Source of the DNA: Pontiellaceae bacterium B12227
GTDB taxonomy: Bacteria > Verrucomicrobiota > Kiritimatiellia > Kiritimatiellales > Pontiellaceae
Direction: 5' to 3'
Assembly (NCBI GenBank): GCA_029432775.1
Contig: JAROAZ010000029.1
Location: forward strand, 1-64,000
Length of the DNA: 64,000 bases
Under the pieces are notes generated by a model. The model did not search any database. It was not told the origin of the DNA and was given only the letters and a program-made list of their open reading frames with translations. Positions 59,707 through 64,000 of this stretch are shown here, one piece after another. Numbering within the stretch: the first letter of the stretch is position 1; every line of letters starts with the position of its first letter. The position numbers were made by a program, and so were the translations under genes.

Positions 59707-61170
59707 TCAGGCATGCAATAGAATTCGGTCGACGCGGGCGATCTCGAAGGTGCGGCGGGGCCTGGAATCGAGATTGACAATAGACATGGATACGCCTTCG
59801 TCCTGCGTCGTTTTTTTCAGCGCAATCAGGAAGCCGAGGCCCGCACTATCAATAAAGTCCAGCTGGGCGGCATCGACCTCGACGGTTTTCAGCGCACCTT
59901 TTCCCTTGAGCTCATGATGCACCACGGCGGCATCCCGCTCGAACGAGGGCAGAGTTGCAGCCGTCAGCTCAATCGGAAGCTCCAGTTTCAGCGCACCTTC
60001 ATCAAAGGCCGTTGCCCCTGCCACATGCTCAGTGAGATTTTCTGCAATATGCTTCACCTCATCCAGCATGGTGGCGGTGTCAAAATAATCGCTTAAGCGG
60101 CAGGTACCGAGCAACCGCCGGACCTTCGGGCGGGGCGCATAGAGAATCAGGCGTTTCCCCCACTGACGGCAGAATTTATTCACTTCCAGCAGCGCGCCGA
60201 GTTCAAGACTGTTGAGCCAGGGCGCTGCGTGCACGTCTAGCAGCAGGTTTTTTCCCTGCGCGAACCCATCAATCCGTTTCACAAACTCTGCGGCTGCAGC
60301 TTCGTTTTCCAAGGGTTGGAAACGCTCGACGGCCACTCCACATTCCTCCAACGTCTGGAGATCGGCCGGCTCCAGCGACTGAAAGGACGTGGGAATATCG
60401 CGCATTTTATGAATCTGAACCATCTGGCGGGATGCGGAAAAAAGAAAACGCACATTCGCCAGATAGCGGGCAAACAGACGGCGTGGATTGCAGCAGATTC
60501 GCCAGAGTCCTTCCATGCAGCATTTCTGCATCAGTTCCGGCGCACGCTTCTGATCGCCGGTAATAAAGTCGAGCGAGGCCCCCACGCCCATGGCCACCGG
60601 CACATTCCAGCCGCGCACATGCATGCTGATGAATTTGTCCTGCTTGGGCGCTCCGAAAGCCACAAACAGAATATCGGGCTTCGTCTTTTCCAGTTCCTGG
60701 AGTATTTCCCGATGGTCCATCTCCAACAGCTCGGCGAACGGCGGCGAATAGGTTCCGGCAATTTTGAGGTTCGGATGGCGCTCTTTCAATAGTTCGAGCG
60801 CTTTTTCAGCCACTCCGGCCGCACCTCCGAGGCCATAGATGCTCATGCCCTCTTTCGCCGCACGTTCGGCCAGCATGGGGGTAAGATCGGACCCGGTTAC
60901 CCGCCCTTTTAACTCTGGGCCGAAAAACGGGGAGAGCTTGACCACAGGAAACCCATCGGCCAGAACCAGATCCGCATCAATCAAAATACGCTGCAGCTCG
61001 GGGTCGTGCCAGGCCTGAGTCACAAAGTCGAGGTTGGCCGTCGCAATATTCGCCGGCCGGCCGGAGCGCACGCGGTCCACAATCCAGTCCACGGCTTCCT
61101 CAAACGTAACGTTGTGAAACGGTACGCCATAGATGACCAGTGGAATCGGGGTGGAGCCGTCAATTTGCAT
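59707..61170 (-). CDS. WecG/TagA/CpsF glycosyltransferase fused to STAS domains
   Basis: The 487-residue protein starts with a complete WecG/TagA/CpsF glycosyltransferase (about 10-245): T-A-N-L-D-F-V-T-Q-A near 44, L-A-D-G-F-P-V-V near 70, R-V-T-G-S-D-L-T near 89 and the block F-V-A-F-G-A-P-K-Q-D-K-F-I near 167. These enzymes add N-acetylmannosamine-type sugars to lipid-linked acceptors. A short linker follows, then two STAS-like domains (about 285-385 and 395-487); the second has V-D-A-A-Q-L-D-F-I-D-S-A-G-L-G-F-L, the site of anti-sigma-factor antagonists. A wall-polymer enzyme tied to stress-signalling domains is uncommon. One palindrome copy (60307-60321) and one two-mismatch copy (60346-60360) lie in it. 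Confidence 0.85.
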   Translation of the reverse strand: MQIDGSTPIPLVIYGVPFHNVTFEEAVDWIVDRVRSGRPANIATANLDFVTQAWHDPELQRILIDADLVLADGFPVVKLSPFFGPELKGRVTGSDLTPMLAERAAKEGMSIYGLGGAAGVAEKALELLKERHPNLKIAGTYSPPFAELLEMDHREILQELEKTKPDILFVAFGAPKQDKFISMHVRGWNVPVAMGVGASLDFITGDQKRAPELMQKCCMEGLWRICCNPRRLFARYLANVRFLFSASRQMVQIHKMRDIPTSFQSLEPADLQTLEECGVAVERFQPLENEAAAAEFVKRIDGFAQGKNLLLDVHAAPWLNSLELGALLEVNKFCRQWGKRLILYAPRPKVRRLLGTCRLSDYFDTATMLDEVKHIAENLTEHVAGATAFDEGALKLELPIELTAATLPSFERDAAVVHHELKGKGALKTVEVDAAQLDFIDSAGLGFLIALKKTTQDEGVSMSIVNLDSRPRRTFEIARVDRILLHA

Positions 61171-61346
61171 AAAAGCGGATGTTATGTACCTCGTTGCAAT
61201 GTTTCAAGTTTTTCCAAAGCCGGAAAATCTTCCAAACTCTGAGAATCCGTCCGATTTGACGCCGCATCCTTATTACCAATCACGGCTTGTGAGCCGACAG
61301 CAAATGCGGTAGGTTTCATCCTCTTTTTGCAAACACAGGAACTGAC

Positions 61347-64000
61347 ATGAATTTGATATTAAAAAAGATACTCGGCTCGAAGAACGAACGCGACCTGAAA
61401 AAGATGCGTCCGCTGGTTGAGAAGATCAACGCATTCGACGAAGAATTTAAAGCGCTGAGCGATGAACAGCTGCAGGCCAAAACGGCAGAATTTAAAGAAC
61501 GTGTACAAAAAGGCGAAACGCTTGAAGACATTGAGCTGGAAGCATTTGCCGTTGTCAAAAACGCCTCCCGCCGCCTCTGCGGCACGGAAGTCGACGTCCT
61601 CGGGCATCCCATTGCATGGGAAATGGTTCACTTTGATGTGCAGCTGATCGGCGGCATGGCCATTCATAAAGGCATGATTGCTGAGATGGCGACGGGCGAA
61701 GGTAAAACGCTGGTGGCCACCCTGCCGGTCTACCTGAATGCCCTCTCCGGAAAAGGAGTCCACGTGGTTACCACGTCCGACTATCACTCCCAGCGCGACT
61801 CCGAATGGATGGGTCATATCTATAAATGGCTCGGCCTGACGGTTGGCTGTCTGAAAAATATGATGCCGCCGCCACAGCGCCGCGAAGAATACCTCTGCGA
61901 CATCACCTATGGAACCAACTCCGAATTCGGTTTCGACTATCTGCGGGATAATATGGCCTACAGCCCCGAAGATATGGTGCAGCAGCAGGGTCACAACTTT
62001 GCCATCGTCGACGAAATCGACTCGATCCTGATCGATGAAGCCCGTACCCCGCTCATCATTTCCGGTCCTGCCCCCTACTCTTCCACTCAGTATTCCGAAC
62101 TGCAGCCGGCGGCCGCCCGTCTGGTGCGCCGCCAGCGCGACCTCTGTACCCGCCTGCTCAAAGAAGCCAAAGAACTGCTCGATGAAGACGAAGAGTACGA
62201 AGCCGGCCTGAAAATGTATCAGGTGTTTGAAGGCATGCCGAAAAACAAGCAGCTGATGCACCTCGTCGAGGATGTGAAATACCGCAAGCTCCTCGAGAAA
62301 ACGCAGATGGAAATGCTGAAGAAGGAAAATCAGGATCAGGCGCGGGAGCTCCGCCAGGAATTATTCTTCAGTATCGATGAAAAAGGGCATGACGCCAACC
62401 TGAGTGAAATCGGCTGTGCCGAGCTCAACCCGAACGACCCGGACATGTTTGTCCTTCCGGACATGGTCTCCATGATGGCCGAACTCGATGGTGCCACCGA
62501 CCTCTCTCCGGAAGAGATTATGGAGAAACGCCGTTCCATTCAGGAAGACTATGCCATGCGTAACGAACGCGTGCACGCCGTCGACCAGCTGATTCGCGCC
62601 TACAGCGTCTATGAAAAAGATGTCGACTACGTGGTACAGGACGGACAGGTTCACATTGTCGATGAACATACCGGCCGTTTGATGGTGGGCCGCCGCTGGT
62701 CCGATGGACTGCATCAGGCCGTTGAAGCGAAGGAAGGCGTGACGATTGAACGCGAAACGCAGACCCTTGCAACCATTACGATTCAGAACTATTTCCGCAT
62801 GTACACCAAGCTCTCGGGCATGACCGGTACCGCAGAAACCGAAGCCGACGAATTCCATCAGATTTACGGCCTCGACGTGATGGTCATCCCGACCAACCGG
62901 CCGGTTCGGCGTGTCGACCTCAACGATCAGGTTTATAAAACGCAGCGCGAAAAATTCCGCGCCGTCATTAACGAAATTAAAGCCGCTCATGTCCGCAAGC
63001 AACCCGTGCTGGTTGGTACGGTTGCGGTTGAAACTTCGGAAGTGCTCAGCCGCATGCTGCGTCGTGAAAATATTGTGCACAACGTGCTCAATGCAAAAAA
63101 CCATGCACGGGAGGCCGAAATTGTTGCCAATGCCGGTCAGCCGGGCGCGGTTACGATTGCCACCAACATGGCCGGTCGCGGTACCGACATTAAACTCGGC
63201 ACTGAAGTGGTCTACCTGAAAAGCGAAGACCTGCTTTCCAAACAATTCTCCCTCGATAGCAAGATTGAAGGGAAAACCCTGCGCAAACTGCTCGAAGAGA
63301 AGCCGTGCGGACTCTATGTGATCGCTTCCGAGCGTCATGAATCACGCCGCATCGACCGCCAGTTGCGCGGACGTTCCGCCCGTCAGGGCGATCCGGGCGT
63401 AACCCGCTTCTACGTCTCGCTCGAAGATAACCTGATGCGCCTGTTCGGTTCCGACCGGATTTCCAGCATCATGGAAAAACTCGGCATCGAAGAAGGCGAA
63501 GTGCTGGAGCACCCGTGGCTGAATAAATCCATTGAAACGGCTCAGCGCCGGGTGGAACAGCAGAACTTCATGATGCGTAAACGCACGCTCGAATATGACG
63601 ATGTAATGAATGCACAACGTGGCGAAATCTACGATTTCCGCTCCGATGCCCTCACGTCTGAAACGCCGCGCGAGCTGATCTACCACTCAGCGGAGCAGGC
63701 CATTGCCAAACATGCCGCCGATGCCGTTGCCCTCGCGAAGAAAAAGGAAGAGTGCCACGAATTTGTGGCCTGGGTGAATACCACCTTCCCGCTGGGACTG
63801 CGCGAAGAAAACCTTCCCGATGACCTCTCAGAGGAGAACCTGATCGATTTCGTTCTGGCGGCCGTTAAAAAATCCTACGAGCTGAAGGCCACACACGAAG
63901 ACGACGAATCGCTGGTTCGCCTCGAGCGCCATATGATCATTCAATCGATCGACGAACACTGGCAGGAGTATCTGCGAAATATGGACAGCCTGCGCGAATC
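61347..64000 (+). CDS. secA: Preprotein translocase ATPase SecA (3' end beyond the window)
   Basis: SecA drives proteins through SecYEG. The gene is cut by the right edge after about 884 codons. Present are the N-terminal L-G-S-K-N-E-R-D, Walker A M-A-T-G-E-G-K-T, D-Y-L-R-D-N, the DEAD-like V-D-E-I-D-S-I-L-I-D-E-A-R-T-P-L-I-I-S-G, the Q-N-Y-F-R-M-Y ... G-M-T-G-T-A block, T-N-M-A-G-R-G-T-D-I and R-Q-L-R-G-R-S-A-R-Q-G-D-P-G. An insertion of about 120 residues, rich in Arg, Glu and Lys (about 240-360), lies in the first nucleotide-binding domain, as seen in some other PVC and Bacteroidota SecA. AACACAGGAACTGAC precedes ATG 61347. No palindrome copy occurs in the 2.65 kb seen. Confidence 0.98.
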   Translation, partial: MNLILKKILGSKNERDLKKMRPLVEKINAFDEEFKALSDEQLQAKTAEFKERVQKGETLEDIELEAFAVVKNASRRLCGTEVDVLGHPIAWEMVHFDVQLIGGMAIHKGMIAEMATGEGKTLVATLPVYLNALSGKGVHVVTTSDYHSQRDSEWMGHIYKWLGLTVGCLKNMMPPPQRREEYLCDITYGTNSEFGFDYLRDNMAYSPEDMVQQQGHNFAIVDEIDSILIDEARTPLIISGPAPYSSTQYSELQPAAARLVRRQRDLCTRLLKEAKELLDEDEEYEAGLKMYQVFEGMPKNKQLMHLVEDVKYRKLLEKTQMEMLKKENQDQARELRQELFFSIDEKGHDANLSEIGCAELNPNDPDMFVLPDMVSMMAELDGATDLSPEEIMEKRRSIQEDYAMRNERVHAVDQLIRAYSVYEKDVDYVVQDGQVHIVDEHTGRLMVGRRWSDGLHQAVEAKEGVTIERETQTLATITIQNYFRMYTKLSGMTGTAETEADEFHQIYGLDVMVIPTNRPVRRVDLNDQVYKTQREKFRAVINEIKAAHVRKQPVLVGTVAVETSEVLSRMLRRENIVHNVLNAKNHAREAEIVANAGQPGAVTIATNMAGRGTDIKLGTEVVYLKSEDLLSKQFSLDSKIEGKTLRKLLEEKPCGLYVIASERHESRRIDRQLRGRSARQGDPGVTRFYVSLEDNLMRLFGSDRISSIMEKLGIEEGEVLEHPWLNKSIETAQRRVEQQNFMMRKRTLEYDDVMNAQRGEIYDFRSDALTSETPRELIYHSAEQAIAKHAADAVALAKKKEECHEFVAWVNTTFPLGLREENLPDDLSEENLIDFVLAAVKKSYELKATHEDDESLVRLERHMIIQSIDEHWQEYLRNMDSLRE

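Noticed and set aside
59459-59917. Open frame of 152 codons on the plus strand between rhuM and the TagA-STAS gene
   Set aside because: It overlaps both flanking minus-strand genes, shows no family features and has no ribosome site.

Overview
The window reads as a chromosomal stretch from a Gram-negative bacterium, most likely a marine member of the PVC superphylum close to Kiritimatiellota. This is inferred from gene style, not from a marker gene: a secreted GH86 agarase/porphyranase, SHD1-type domains fused to thioredoxin and C39-like domains, paired SPFH proteins, an NfeD/bactofilin-like/FloA operon, and lipoprotein and outer-membrane signals. Genes are densely packed on both strands. I saw no rRNA, tRNA, CRISPR array or prophage.

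Layout. 0.2-8 kb: ruvB, a small membrane protein, a secreted jellyroll-like protein, two tandem ppiC parvulins, a Tim44-like/thioredoxin pair and two coupled SPFH proteins. 8-12.7 kb: an unusual adenylate kinase, a protease-like protein lacking its catalytic histidine, a zinc-ribbon protein and pgm. 12.7-15.1 kb: an accessory island with an HNH nuclease and an AAA ATPase/nuclease gene bracketed by three copies of a 50-bp hairpin. 15.1-18.7 kb: a LysM-like secreted protein, an FKBP and a TolQ/TolR-like membrane pair. 19-25 kb: an organic-acid uptake block (DUF485, ActP-like symporter, porin) facing a Cache-PAS-DUF294 sensor. 25-30.3 kb: a BI-1 protein, a soluble FtsK and three helical companion proteins. 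30.4-40 kb: TatD, a Cache-AlbA_2 sensor, a phospholipase D lipoprotein, the GH86 enzyme and a C39-like protein. 40-49.4 kb: eno, an FtsB-like gene, thiD, the NfeD/FloA operon, an inositol phosphatase, a methyltransferase and nth. 49.4-58.5 kb: DUF4160/DUF2442, a ferredoxin, a cupin, a Crp/Fnr regulator facing DUF302-phosphatase-ZupT, hemB, a DUF4143 ATPase, hemL and endonuclease V. 58.5-64 kb: a frameshifted rhuM, a TagA-STAS fusion and secA running off the right edge.

The strongest unexplained signal is at DNA level. A 15-bp palindrome, TTCCARNNNYTGGAA, occurs 37 times by eye, in genes (all three reading frames) and between genes, where chance predicts about 0.015 copies. It clusters (five copies in thiD, five in the GH86 gene), often sits between a stop codon and its terminator, and is absent from eno, pgm, secA and ruvB. 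Three other dispersed DNA features accompany it: 50-bp hairpins flanking the AAA ATPase; an 86-bp hairpin element, one copy of which lies in frame inside tatD; and intergenic dyads built from reiterated short words (GTGA, GATTG, AGGTC), which often begin at a stop codon and in one case appear to have replaced the thiD start.
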